Origin: Pichia kudriavzevii
Taxonomy: Eukaryota; Ascomycota; Pichiomycetes; Pichiales; Pichiaceae
Direction: 5' to 3'
NCBI RefSeq assembly: GCF_003054445.1
Contig: NC_042506.1
Span: 2,115,501 to 2,179,500, forward strand
Length of the DNA: 64,000 nt
The notes under the pieces were generated by a model. The model was not told the origin of the DNA. It ran no database searches and saw only the letters and a list, made by a program, of their open reading frames with translations. The stretch's first letter is position 1, and the number at the start of each line of letters is the position of its first letter. Shown here one piece after another: positions 29,058 to 38,176 of this stretch. The translations under genes and the position numbers were made by a program.

Positions 29058-29199
29058 CCTTCACCTGTGAATGTGTAACTTTATAAATTAGTGTATAATA
29101 ACAACTGCAATATTGTTTTGTTATTGCTTGTGCCAACTTAAAAAAACTGAAATTAAATTACAAATAGTGGGGTAGAAAAATACAAAAATACAAAGAGAC

Positions 29200-32100
29200 T
29201 CACGCAAGAACGCTCTCTTGGGCTAAAATACGTTTCACTTCACTGACTAACCTGGCAAAACTTTTAGATGAACCTTTTTCATGGATAAAGTTGATTCTAG
29301 ATGTTCCACTCTGTGAACGAGATGATGTACAGACAAATTTGCATGACTTTACATTCATGGTATTGTTTTTTGAGATCTCACCCTTTAGAGTTCGGCGTTG
29401 AGAGTCAATATCTAATCTTCCAATTCCGTAATGCTTCCAACCAACCAGCAGTGTTTTGATGGCTTCAAATGAATCTTCAACCGACAAAGTAGTTTCAATA
29501 CTTTCTGGCGGGGAAAGTGATCCACTAAATAAAGACTTGATGGCTTTACTAAATGATGATTTACGCTCCTTATTGTTTTCCACAGGTACCAACTTGTTGA
29601 ACACTGAACCTTTTCGTTGTGGCTTCATTGGCTGCTCATTGATATTATTTTGTGGCTTAGTACTCAATGGTTGCCTCTGCTTTGGAACTTGAATACTTTC
29701 AACCTTTTGAGGTTGCTCTTGATGAACATTCTCATTCACGAGGTCGTCATCGAATTCTTGTTTGGATTCTCTTAAAGCATTTTGAATGGTTTCGAAAGTC
29801 TCATGACTTTTTGTCTTCTTGACCGCTCCAACCCGGTTTTCTGCAGATGGGATAACAGGAACAGACGGTATATTCAAGGCTTCTGCTTCTGAATCTTCGA
29901 GGAATGAATCTTCATTAGCCTGATGTGACTTTGTTACAAGAGGAGGTGGAAGTTGGTCGTAAACAGTCGAGTTATGCTCATCATGCTGGACAAGCGGTGG
30001 TGCCTTTCCAGATTGAGAAATAGCGATTTCGTTATCCTGTGGTGTAAAGTACAGCTCGTTATCAATCATATCGGAGACACTTGCAGATCTTGGCTTTCCG
30101 ATACCATCATTGTTCAGATCCTCGTAGTCAGTGCCATTAGTTGTCTCTTCCTCACGCAAAGTGTCCATACTATGGGAAATGTTCAGTTCATCTGTTTTGT
30201 CCTCATCTTCAGCAATCAACGGTTCGGTTATTAGCATACTCAATCTAGAAATTCGATCCTTTTTATTATTTTCAAAATTCTTTGCAATTTCTTCATCTAA
30301 TTCTTTCAAGTAGAAACTTAATCTTTTAGAAGAATTTTTTGTGGAATATAAAGACAAATTGCTATATCTATTAGAATTCAGTTTGGATTTCCTTGGAGGT
30401 ATAACCTTGGTATCATTTGATATTGTGGGCTTTTTGAGAACCGTACCGCTAGACAAACCATTGAGATCTTCTTCAAAATCCTCCATCAGCTCTGGGTTAG
30501 AGTGATTGTGAACATATTTTTTCAGACGCTCTAGTTCTTCTTGCTCTTTTTTCAACTTTTCTTCTCTTGCCTTTATCTCGGCAGCAGCCTTCTCCTCAGC
30601 CTCGATCTGTTGCGACAGACGCAAAAGGTACTCTGCATGTTGTGATGATCTCTTCTTATAGGTTTCATAGGCTCTATATCTAGGATCTAATCTGGAAACC
30701 GGCTTAGGCGGTTCATCACTATTAGGCTTTACTGTGTGAATCTCAGAAGCAGTACGACGTTCTTTGTCATTTATTTCCACCTGGTCTAACAATTGAGTAA
30801 TTTTCTCAACTGGGTTACTTGAATTCCTGGTTTTGGAAACATTGATATTGTTTTCTCTGACAACAGATTTAATTCTGGAACTGGTGGCAGGCTTAATCTT
30901 GGAATATCTTTTATGTTTAGGTGCTTTGAATGAGGATCGCTTATTGCCCTTGCTACCAAACACAATGGCATTTATAGTTGCCATAGAATCTGAATTGATT
31001 ATACTAGTGTCTTTCTTTGAATCATCACCAAACAGAACATCACAAAGAGCTGCAAAATCTGACGAAGCCCTCTTACCGTAGTCGTCAACCGACTTCTTAT
31101 TTTTTTCCCAGGCATTCATCTGCGCATATGAAGATAGCACCTTGGAAGTCACAGAATTTCTCTTGAGTTTTGAATTAGATTTGGAGTTAACTACATTTGA
31201 TAACATTCTATTCAGATTAGAGACATCAGGAGGAGCAATAGATGATCTATTTTTCGTTGGTGAATTTTCTACCGCAATCAACGAGAGTCGCTTCGACGTA
31301 CCATCAGAAGAGTTGTTACTATCATTCGATGAAATGTTATCAGTGGTCATCATTGATTGACGCTTAGATGAATGCTTATTTGACGTAGATTGCAATGAAA
31401 CTCTTGATTGGTGCTTAGAAGGGCTGTATGTGTTATTCAACAATAAAGAAGTTGGAGTACTTTCACGTCTTTGTTTAAGGATACTCTTTTCCGGACTCGA
31501 GTTATTGATGTTATTTAAGGAATCTCTAGACTTTGCTCTCAACCTCTGGACACTGTTGAAGGAAATTGATTTATTAATTGCATTTCCTGCTGTGTAAGAT
31601 ATTCTTCTTGATTTGTTTGACGAAGAAGGAGAGGAGTGTGATAATGGCTCCTCTGTAGTCTTAGAGATGATGGAGGTACTACGCACAAGTTCATCAGGTT
31701 TTCCTGAACTGCTTAAGCTATTGTTCGATTGGGAGTGCTCATGTCTGTATCTCATTAACAAGCAGTAAAAGGTTTTTTCCGGGTTTTGGTCATGCGAAAG
31801 TAATGACTTAACGATTGATTCCGAAGAACGTCCATGCCATAGAATTACTAAATTTTCAAGAATGCGTTGATCAATGTCTTTTCTAGATTTGACAGGAGAG
31901 AGACCCGAATCCACAGATGGCAAATTTTTGAACTCTTCGTCTTCGGTGTAATCATAGTACTTCTGGATCAAAGGGTGTTTCAGTATATCATTAGTTTTAA
32001 TCCTCTGTTCAGGAGCAACCGTTAACATCTGGTGAATTAGATCTACTGCTTCATCTGACAATGCTTCATAAATTTCGAATTCACCACGTTGGACTTTTAA

Positions 32101-32889
32101 TAATAAGTCTCTGATATTGTCATCATCAAATGGCAATCTTCCAGTTAGTAAAGCAAATAAAATGACACCACATGACCACACATCAGATTCTGCACCATGA
32201 TACTGTAATCCCGAGACGATTTCGGGAGCTGCGTAGTGTGGTGACCCACACGAAGTTTCAAGCAATCTACCACTCTCCAAAGCAGCCATACCAAAATCAG
32301 CAATCTTAACATTTAGATCTTTATCTAATAGGATGTTTTCAGGTTTTAAATCTCGATGACAAATGCCCAAATTATGACAGTAGGCGGCACCAAGTATGAT
32401 TTGTCTGAAGAAATCTACTGCTGTTTTCTCTGGCAATGGACCACTATCAACTAAAAGATCGAATAATTCACCCCCTTCCACATATTCGAGCACTAAATAG
32501 AGGGCTTTCTCAGTTTCCCAAACGTCATAGAGCCTAAGGACGTTATTATGATTGAGTAATTTCATAATGATGATTTCCCTTTCAATGCCATAGCTTAAAC
32601 CAGCAGAATCACAATCGGGATCATCGTACTCCTCCGAAATTGTAGAATCATTAGCCAATGCAGCCTTTGATACAATTTTAACTGCAGCCTTTTGCTTCGT
32701 ATTCACATTTGTAGCAAGAAAGACCCTACTAGTTGCACCTTTCCCTAGGGTTTTGCCCAGCCTCCAAGGTCCAATCTTTACAGGCGTTCTTTTTTTACTT
32801 TGAGTTGTGCTTGTGTTATAAGTAGTATTTGCATTGGTTGACACAAACGATGATGCAAACGAAGGTTGTCTTGAATGAGTTGTTGCCAT
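29200..32889 (-). CDS. GIN4: Septin-checkpoint kinase Gin4/Kcc4 family
   Basis: A 1229-residue Ser/Thr kinase of the Nim1-related bud-neck group (Gin4, Kcc4, Hsl1). The N-terminal kinase domain spans ~39-313: glycine loop GKGATSRV, catalytic Lys in AAVKIV (K71), HRDLKPEN at 178-185, DFG at 198-200, and APE in APEIV. The middle is a long Ser/Asn-rich tail with an Arg/Lys/Glu coiled coil (~760-800). The last ~100 residues match the phospholipid-binding KA1 domain (ILVGW-like TLLVGWKHYGIGR; RLVSEVKRIL). Gin4 organises septins and delays mitosis through Swe1 control. Overall length is closest to Gin4 (1142). Hsl1 is longer still. Confidence 0.88.
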   Translation of the reverse strand: MATTHSRQPSFASSFVSTNANTTYNTSTTQSKKRTPVKIGPWRLGKTLGKGATSRVFLATNVNTKQKAAVKIVSKAALANDSTISEEYDDPDCDSAGLSYGIEREIIIMKLLNHNNVLRLYDVWETEKALYLVLEYVEGGELFDLLVDSGPLPEKTAVDFFRQIILGAAYCHNLGICHRDLKPENILLDKDLNVKIADFGMAALESGRLLETSCGSPHYAAPEIVSGLQYHGAESDVWSCGVILFALLTGRLPFDDDNIRDLLLKVQRGEFEIYEALSDEAVDLIHQMLTVAPEQRIKTNDILKHPLIQKYYDYTEDEEFKNLPSVDSGLSPVKSRKDIDQRILENLVILWHGRSSESIVKSLLSHDQNPEKTFYCLLMRYRHEHSQSNNSLSSSGKPDELVRSTSIISKTTEEPLSHSSPSSSNKSRRISYTAGNAINKSISFNSVQRLRAKSRDSLNNINNSSPEKSILKQRRESTPTSLLLNNTYSPSKHQSRVSLQSTSNKHSSKRQSMMTTDNISSNDSNNSSDGTSKRLSLIAVENSPTKNRSSIAPPDVSNLNRMLSNVVNSKSNSKLKRNSVTSKVLSSYAQMNAWEKNKKSVDDYGKRASSDFAALCDVLFGDDSKKDTSIINSDSMATINAIVFGSKGNKRSSFKAPKHKRYSKIKPATSSRIKSVVRENNINVSKTRNSSNPVEKITQLLDQVEINDKERRTASEIHTVKPNSDEPPKPVSRLDPRYRAYETYKKRSSQHAEYLLRLSQQIEAEEKAAAEIKAREEKLKKEQEELERLKKYVHNHSNPELMEDFEEDLNGLSSGTVLKKPTISNDTKVIPPRKSKLNSNRYSNLSLYSTKNSSKRLSFYLKELDEEIAKNFENNKKDRISRLSMLITEPLIAEDEDKTDELNISHSMDTLREEETTNGTDYEDLNNDGIGKPRSASVSDMIDNELYFTPQDNEIAISQSGKAPPLVQHDEHNSTVYDQLPPPLVTKSHQANEDSFLEDSEAEALNIPSVPVIPSAENRVGAVKKTKSHETFETIQNALRESKQEFDDDLVNENVHQEQPQKVESIQVPKQRQPLSTKPQNNINEQPMKPQRKGSVFNKLVPVENNKERKSSFSKAIKSLFSGSLSPPESIETTLSVEDSFEAIKTLLVGWKHYGIGRLDIDSQRRTLKGEISKNNTMNVKSCKFVCTSSRSQSGTSRINFIHEKGSSKSFARLVSEVKRILAQESVLA

Positions 32890-33345
32890 TTCTCTAGATA
32901 AATATGCAAGGTGGATGTGTTAGTAAACTGTCGCCAACTAAGTAGGTGTTGTTCCTCTTGTCACCCCTCTGGCTGTGGATATTATACGTACAAGTAGTTA
33001 TTTAGTGATGGTCTTCCAATTTGATATCAAGGTATAACAAATGTATTTGTTTTATAGAATTATAATGTGTTGCAATTAAAGTGGAGGTATCAAATATTGT
33101 TATTGCTGTTTATTTCTCGGTGTATGTTTTCAATTGTCCAATCAATATCCAGCCACAAAACTATTTAATAATTTGATTTTTTTTCCAACTTAAAACTATC
33201 AACAAAGAACTGTGTAAATAAAGACCGTAAATACTGATACTAATAGCTTGATAACCAAGGCAATGTCAGGAACATGTAAACGAATAATAAGACGAAACAG
33301 TAAAACAGTAAAGAACCAGGGTATACAGCGATGTCTACATAGCCA

Positions 33346-33384
<39 letters not shown>

Positions 33385-33808
33385 CTCTCTCACACAGTTT
33401 CTCCCAGTGTTTGCAAATTGAGATTCCGTCCTCTACAAACGCGAAAAAAAAAGATTCGAGTTCAGCCCGAACGCGTTTTTCTTGTTTCTCACAATGAAAA
33501 TACAAAGCGCGTTTGGTTTGTCTTTTTTTTTCCTCATTTTTCCTATTATCAAGGTCGTTTTCAGCAACTTTCGCGTTGCTTCCGTTTTAGGAACGAAATC
33601 TAAAGCGTCGATCGACGCGAGGCGTTTGGGGAAGTAATCAAATGCGTTACGTATATGGTGTTGAATTATAACGATACTTATACATCTAGCATGTTGGCAG
33701 TGGTTAAATATACAATTAATGGAAGGGGGAAAAAATACAAATGATGACAGTAGAGTGTTCAAAGAGAAAACTTGTTTAATAATAACACAGAGAAAGCAAT
33801 TTATTGAT
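32890..33808. promoter_or_regulatory. GIN4 upstream region with SBF/MBF-type motif cluster
   Basis: 919 bp between GIN4 and SMT3, both on the minus strand. At 550-690 bp upstream of the GIN4 ATG lie CGCGAAA (33440-33446), ACGCGT (33471-33476), GCGCGT (about 33507-33512), TTTCGCG (33569-33575, the reverse of CGCGAAA) and the 14-bp palindrome GCGTCGATCGACGC at 33605-33618. These match the SCB and MCB elements of G1/S genes. A (TG)17 microsatellite lies between the cluster and the gene. No other gene seen. Confidence 0.5.
33350..33383. repeat. (TG)17 microsatellite
   Basis: Seventeen uninterrupted TG units in the GIN4 upstream region, an alternating purine-pyrimidine tract able to adopt Z-DNA. 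Confidence 0.97.
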
Positions 33809-34084
33809 TTAAATGGATCCACCAACTTGTTCTCTGTGAGCTTCAATAACGTCACCTTCTTCCATTTCCAAACTCTCTGGAGTGTCTTCCGGCTCAACAC
33901 GTTGCCCCTCGTACAAGAATCTCAAGGAGTTTGGTTGACGACCTTGTCTCTTACAGAAGGCTTCCATGAGTCTCTTCAATTGGGTGACCTTTTTGATCTT
34001 GAAGAAAACTTCGGAGCTACCGTCGGTGACCTTCAAGTTAATATGGGTGGAATCTGCTGCCTCTGGCTTTGGTTCTTCAGACAT
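33809..34084 (-). CDS. SMT3: SUMO precursor Smt3
   Basis: A 91-residue SUMO. After a short acidic tail ([12 protein letters not shown]) comes the beta-grasp fold with the conserved [41 protein letters not shown] and [14 protein letters not shown] blocks. The C-terminus is VGGSI: the Ulp1 protease would remove Ser-Ile to expose the Gly-Gly used for conjugation (Saccharomyces Smt3 has three extra residues instead of two). Transcribed away from the DPP1-type gene end with a 268-bp upstream region containing an isolated GC-rich palindrome CGGCGCCG (34233-34240). Confidence 0.97.
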   Translation of the reverse strand: MSEEPKPEAADSTHINLKVTDGSSEVFFKIKKVTQLKRLMEAFCKRQGRQPNSLRFLYEGQRVEPEDTPESLEMEEGDVIEAHREQVGGSI

Positions 34085-34352
34085 GTTTTACTGTGTGGTG
34101 CAAGTATGTTTGCTGAGTTACTTGTGGCCCTTGGGAGACAACAACATGTCCGTACCATAGAGAAGCAATCAATGTAAAACATTGCCACCATGAAAGTGAG
34201 AAACAGGGGAAAAAAAAATCAAGACGGTGGCGCGGCGCCGTGGTGTACAGGTGCAGATTGTACCAAGGACAAAGAAGGTGGGTATGGAGGCTCAGCAGTA
34301 GACAAGTATGTCTATATATATATATATGTAAGTATATAAATATCTGTATAAT

Positions 34353-35141
34353 CTACACGGGTAGAATGAGTTCTTGTTCCTCCTTGAGTTCTTCAAGGTG
34401 GACAAATTGGACTGCCACAAGAGTGGCAGCAATGCCAATGACGGAGCCAAGGGTGACGTCGTAGTAATCGTGTTTGAAGTCGTAAATTCGACTTGTCACT
34501 ACATCCAATGCAACAAGCAACGGTGTGAAACACAATATTTTGACTATTCCATTGGTGTGCTCTCTTGCATAAGTATAATATAGCCACAGAGACAGAAACA
34601 GCATACCGCACATAGAGACAGTGGAGTGGCCAGAAGGACACGATTTAAAGCCGTCGTACAGTACAAACTCGCCGTATGGCGCAGTGCAAATGTCGACTGT
34701 GAACATAACGGTTTCGAGATCGCCCTTTTTGAGTTTAGCACCACAGCGGGCTAGAAAGTCGGGCCTCAGTTTGGCCAATCTTATCTTTAAAAAAGTAGTG
34801 ATAAAGACAGCCAACCCCATGGCAAAGGTAAATGATGAAATTGTTTCATAAAACCGTTGGAATTCTCTGCTCTTGCCGTCACTGAATATCAATGCAGTCG
34901 TCACGGCAAGAGGTACAAGGAAACAGACAAAAAGCAACAGCTTATCACTGTATTTTTCATTCGCTGTGTAAGGGTATGATATAGGTATTTCGTTAAGTGA
35001 AAATGGTCTCGTTGAGGCAATCCCAAACCGTTCTGTTATACCTGCAAACAAAATCATAACAACTATTACAGCCCATAACAGCACATTGTCCCTTGCTTTC
35101 ATTTTAAAACGATTATAGAATTCATCCATAGACATTACCAT
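34353..35141 (-). CDS. DPP1: PAP2-type lipid phosphatase, Dpp1/Lpp1 family
   Basis: A 262-residue six-span membrane phosphatase removing phosphate from diacylglycerol pyrophosphate, phosphatidate and related lipids. The three-part active site is complete: KIRLAKLRP (K119, R126-P127), PSGH at 169-172, and SRIYDFKHDYYD (S217-R218, H224, D228), matching the KX6RP, PSGH and SRX5HX3D pattern. The segment PISYPYTANEKYSD upstream matches the family's ISHPY/EKY block. Saccharomyces has two paralogues, vacuolar Dpp1 (289 residues) and Golgi Lpp1 (274); I cannot separate them here. Confidence 0.88.
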   Translation of the reverse strand: MVMSMDEFYNRFKMKARDNVLLWAVIVVMILFAGITERFGIASTRPFSLNEIPISYPYTANEKYSDKLLLFVCFLVPLAVTTALIFSDGKSREFQRFYETISSFTFAMGLAVFITTFLKIRLAKLRPDFLARCGAKLKKGDLETVMFTVDICTAPYGEFVLYDGFKSCPSGHSTVSMCGMLFLSLWLYYTYAREHTNGIVKILCFTPLLVALDVVTSRIYDFKHDYYDVTLGSVIGIAATLVAVQFVHLEELKEEQELILPV

Positions 35142-35465
35142 TGAGAAAAAGAAAGTTGGTCCATTGACGTAATAGGGAAGGGAGCTGCCATTTATGAATT
35201 TTCAGATTATCATTAGGAAGCCATAATGAGAGAAAAGTATACATGCACATTCAAAAAAAAAAAAAAGAAAAAAAAAAAAGGAATAATGTAACTGTGAGCG
35301 AGAAAAAAAGACTTGGTTTACATCAAAGTTAGTGCAATATCAAAGCGCAAAAGGTTAAATCAGGTTCTCTATTCCTTATCTATCTAAAGGCGAGTAATTA
35401 TACAGTGTTTATTTGAGCCAATAAGGAAGAATTTATAGAAAGCTGCAAACATGTGAGCGGTGCTA
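35142..35465. other. Intergenic: DPP1-type gene promoter
   Basis: 324 bp with poly(A) tracts at about 35253-35279. No gene seen. Confidence 0.55.
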
Positions 35466-37226
35466 TCAAATAATTGCATCCCAAAATCTATCGAGGAAAG
35501 AGGTTTTGGAATTATCCTCATCTTCATCCCAAACTTCTTCGTATATTTTTCTTGATTCTGAATCAATGTCAATTTCGTCTAGTGGAATCAATAATGGTTC
35601 CTTTCTATATAGAGTCGTTTGTGCAATAATCCAAGTAACAACAATAAGCATCAACGAAATATAATTTGCAAAGAAATCATTCACTTGGAAATCAAAGAAA
35701 ACAGCATACCCCTGAATAAAGACAATCAGTACTAGGAAGAACTCAGTGATCCAAGCAAATGTTAGTCCAAAGTTTGCCTTGAAAGGTAGGGTGTCTCTGG
35801 ATATGTTTCTGGATTTGAGAATTTCCATAAATCTGATATGTGCAGCAGTAATAAAACACCAACAAATCAAACCTGCCAATGCTGAGATGTTCATTAACCA
35901 ATTAAAGACTGTAGTACCTGAATTGGAGACATTCAAGAAAGCCAAAGCACCGAAAACAGCTGTGAATAAAACACCATATACGGGGACACCATTCCGGTCA
36001 ACTCTGGCAAAAATCTTTGGAGCGGTGGAACCAGCCATTGAATATAGAACTCTTGAACCAATATAAACATTGGAATTGGCAGCTGAGATAAGAGTGGTCA
36101 AAATAACTGCATTGAAGATATGAGGTAGAACTCTTGTACCTGAGTTAGTGATGGCAATCAAAAAGGGAGATTTAGATATGAAGGAACCGTCATCAGTTAA
36201 TCTATGATCGTTATAAGGAACAAGCAAACCACAGAAAAATAGAGATAGGATGTAGAACAGCAAGATCCTAAAAATGACCTTGTTGATTGCCTTTGGAACT
36301 GTTTTTCTTGGATTGGCAGATTCACCGGCAGATATACCTGTCAATTCAACACCTTGATAGGTGAATGCTGCGTTGATTAAGGAGGAAACCCATCCAAGGA
36401 ATCTGTCTGTATTAGTATTAGACACTAGGCCAGCACCAGCACCCCAAGGGCCCGGATGTCTCCAATACCTGAAACCAACAGGTCCAGTCTTACCAGCACC
36501 ACAAACCATACAGAGGGCATAAATCAAAAACCCAATAATAGTAACAATTTTGATAAAGGCAATCCAGAATTCGATTTCACCATAATATCGAACTGGAACA
36601 AAATTAGCTGCTGTGATTGTCACAAAGAAGATCAAAATCCACGCCCATACCGGCACTCTATCTGTCCAATATAGAATACATTGAGAAGCTGAGAAAATTT
36701 CAATGGCAAAGGTAATCCCCCATTGGAACCAATAAAGCCAGTTGGTTGCAAATCCAATTGATTTAGATAAGTATCTCTCATTGAAGGTACAAAAGGAACC
36801 TGCAACAGGAGTATGGGTGGCCATTTCCCCCAAAGACTGGGTGACCGAGTACGCCAAAGTACCAAAAAATAGATAGGCAATTAAGGTGTTTACTGGGCCT
36901 GCTTCATGCAATGGAGAAGACGTACCAATAAACAAACCAGTACCAATTGTACCACCAAGTGCAATCATTGCAACATGTCTGGACTTCAATCCTCTCTTGA
37001 CTTCTGTCTCCGTGACATCACCCTCAATATCTTCCGGGTATTCCACCTCAGTGTTGAACTTCTTATCAACACCACTTGTCCACGTTGTGCTTTTTTCCTC
37101 TTTCAGAATTGCAATATCGTCATTATTATTTGACTCATTGACTGAGATATTTGCGGGGTCAGTTCCGGAATCGGCGTTCCGTTGTATGAAGTTTTTAGTT
37201 TGTGCAATCTTCCTCTTGAACGACAT
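35466..37226 (-). CDS. CAN1: Basic amino-acid permease, Can1/Lyp1/Alp1 type (copy 1)
   Basis: A 586-residue plasma-membrane H+-coupled amino-acid permease of the APC/YAT family with twelve predicted membrane segments (from about residue 82 to 540). The first helix motif is MIALGGTIGTGLFIGT; the helix 6-7 region has NAAFTYQGVELTGISAGESANPRKTVPKAI. The C-terminus (IDIDSESRK, EVWDEDED, FLDRFWDAI) matches Can1/Lyp1/Alp1, the arginine and lysine permeases. The cytosolic N-terminus is acidic with Lys ubiquitination candidates. It is one of two tandem head-to-tail copies with the same length and a shared conversion-like tract. Which basic amino acid it prefers cannot be read from sequence; the three Saccharomyces paralogues cannot be separated. 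Confidence 0.88.
   Translation of the reverse strand: MSFKRKIAQTKNFIQRNADSGTDPANISVNESNNNDDIAILKEEKSTTWTSGVDKKFNTEVEYPEDIEGDVTETEVKRGLKSRHVAMIALGGTIGTGLFIGTSSPLHEAGPVNTLIAYLFFGTLAYSVTQSLGEMATHTPVAGSFCTFNERYLSKSIGFATNWLYWFQWGITFAIEIFSASQCILYWTDRVPVWAWILIFFVTITAANFVPVRYYGEIEFWIAFIKIVTIIGFLIYALCMVCGAGKTGPVGFRYWRHPGPWGAGAGLVSNTNTDRFLGWVSSLINAAFTYQGVELTGISAGESANPRKTVPKAINKVIFRILLFYILSLFFCGLLVPYNDHRLTDDGSFISKSPFLIAITNSGTRVLPHIFNAVILTTLISAANSNVYIGSRVLYSMAGSTAPKIFARVDRNGVPVYGVLFTAVFGALAFLNVSNSGTTVFNWLMNISALAGLICWCFITAAHIRFMEILKSRNISRDTLPFKANFGLTFAWITEFFLVLIVFIQGYAVFFDFQVNDFFANYISLMLIVVTWIIAQTTLYRKEPLLIPLDEIDIDSESRKIYEEVWDEDEDNSKTSFLDRFWDAII
36283..36515. repeat. Near-identical tract shared with the neighbouring permease (copy 1)
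   Basis: 233 bp here match 38997-39229 with only three differences, all synonymous third-position changes. The DNA on either side is clearly more diverged. The tract encodes the segment from VSNTNTDRFLGW through PRKTVPKAI. The offset between copies is 2714 bp, same orientation. Confidence 0.93.
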
Positions 37227-37428
37227 TTGCTGGAGAAATTACACCTTCAGTAACAAACGATGTTTTCAAATAAGGAAAGAATAAAAAGAGACACTATATA
37301 GAGAGAGGAAAAACGTCAACTACAGCGTTGGAAAAAAAAAAAAAATTGACGGCATATGGCTAGAAATTCGGTCACGTCAGAATGGTCAAGAAAAAAAAAA
37401 AAAAAACAAGGGAAAAAAAGAAATTGCC

Positions 37429-37698
37429 ATGACACACAGTCAACAAAAATTTGAGGCATCTCCAACGGATTATGTCTCATCAATTGGAATGACACATATT
37501 GAACCCAAACAGCAGTGCATTCCGAGAACGGGATACGTTTGTAGAGCGAATCAGCACCCAGTACATTTTAATTGCCTATTGAGGAACGCTTGTCCTTTAA
37601 AAGACACTGTGGGTTGCACTTGGTTTACCGTTAAAGAAGTTTACAATATAAGAAACGATGTGGATACTATGGTCTATTTAAATTGTAGATGCGTTTAG
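37429..37698 (+). CDS. Doubtful small Cys-rich ORF, 89 aa
   Basis: An ATG-initiated frame of 89 codons in the 950-bp gap between the permeases. The product has six Cys, four of them clustered at the C-terminal half (FNCLLRNACPLKDTVGC, NCRC), no signal peptide and no family I recognise. It could be a small real gene or chance. Position in the promoter of permease copy 1 and opposite orientation give no operational link. Confidence 0.2.
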   Translation: MTHSQQKFEASPTDYVSSIGMTHIEPKQQCIPRTGYVCRANQHPVHFNCLLRNACPLKDTVGCTWFTVKEVYNIRNDVDTMVYLNCRCV

Positions 37699-37726
37699 CA
37701 GCAAATGTTATATCTACGGGGGTCAG

Positions 37727-37811
37727 TTGAAGTTAGTGGACAAGAAGTTTCAATTTCTGGGGGGTTTGTTAGTAAATGTCCACTAACTTCAAGTGATCCC
37801 TTCTAACAAAC
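37727..37811. repeat. Nested inverted repeat between the permease genes
   Basis: TTGAAGTTAGTGGACA (37727-37742) has its perfect 16-bp reverse complement at 37777-37792. A second, interleaved pair, GTTTGTTAG (37764-37772) and CTAACAAAC (37803-37811), is 9 bp and perfect. Both contain the core GTTAG or TTAGT. It may be a set of paired factor sites or a transcript hairpin. Confidence 0.8.
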
Positions 37812-38176
37812 GTTAGCGGACATAAGTTGTCAGGCGAGAGACGCCCAAGTGAGGGCAAAAAGAAAAGTTTTCACAATAAGAAGGGGCGTTTCTTTTTTTT
37901 TTTTTCCGTTTTCAAATTTCCTAGAGCGGCTGTTTCTGGAAAGACTTGGCGAGGCCACTAGCATGTTTCTAGAAGGAGCATTTGTTCATCACGTAATGCG
38001 TCTTTTAAAGGAAGTACAGTTAAACAGAATATAAGTTTAATTAGAAAGGTGTACGCGTAATGGGAATTTAGAAGACGAGGACAGGGTAAGATATAAGAAT
38101 AATTATTAAAGCAATTGAAGAGAAAAAAAAATAATATAGTATTTACATAGAATGTAGTAATGAAAGGGGTCTGGAA

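Larger units (their letters stand above)
37227..38176. other. Intergenic between the two permease genes
   Basis: 950 bp: promoter of permease copy 1 plus the 3' region of copy 2. It contains poly(A) runs (37331-37345, 37391-37404), a nested inverted repeat at 37727-37811 and a poly(T) run near 37893. A cysteine-rich 89-codon frame at 37429 is listed separately as doubtful. Confidence 0.6.

Noticed and set aside
33433-33900. 155-codon minus-strand ORF overlapping SMT3
   Set aside because: Shadow of SMT3 and of the GIN4 promoter; begins inside SMT3 in another frame.
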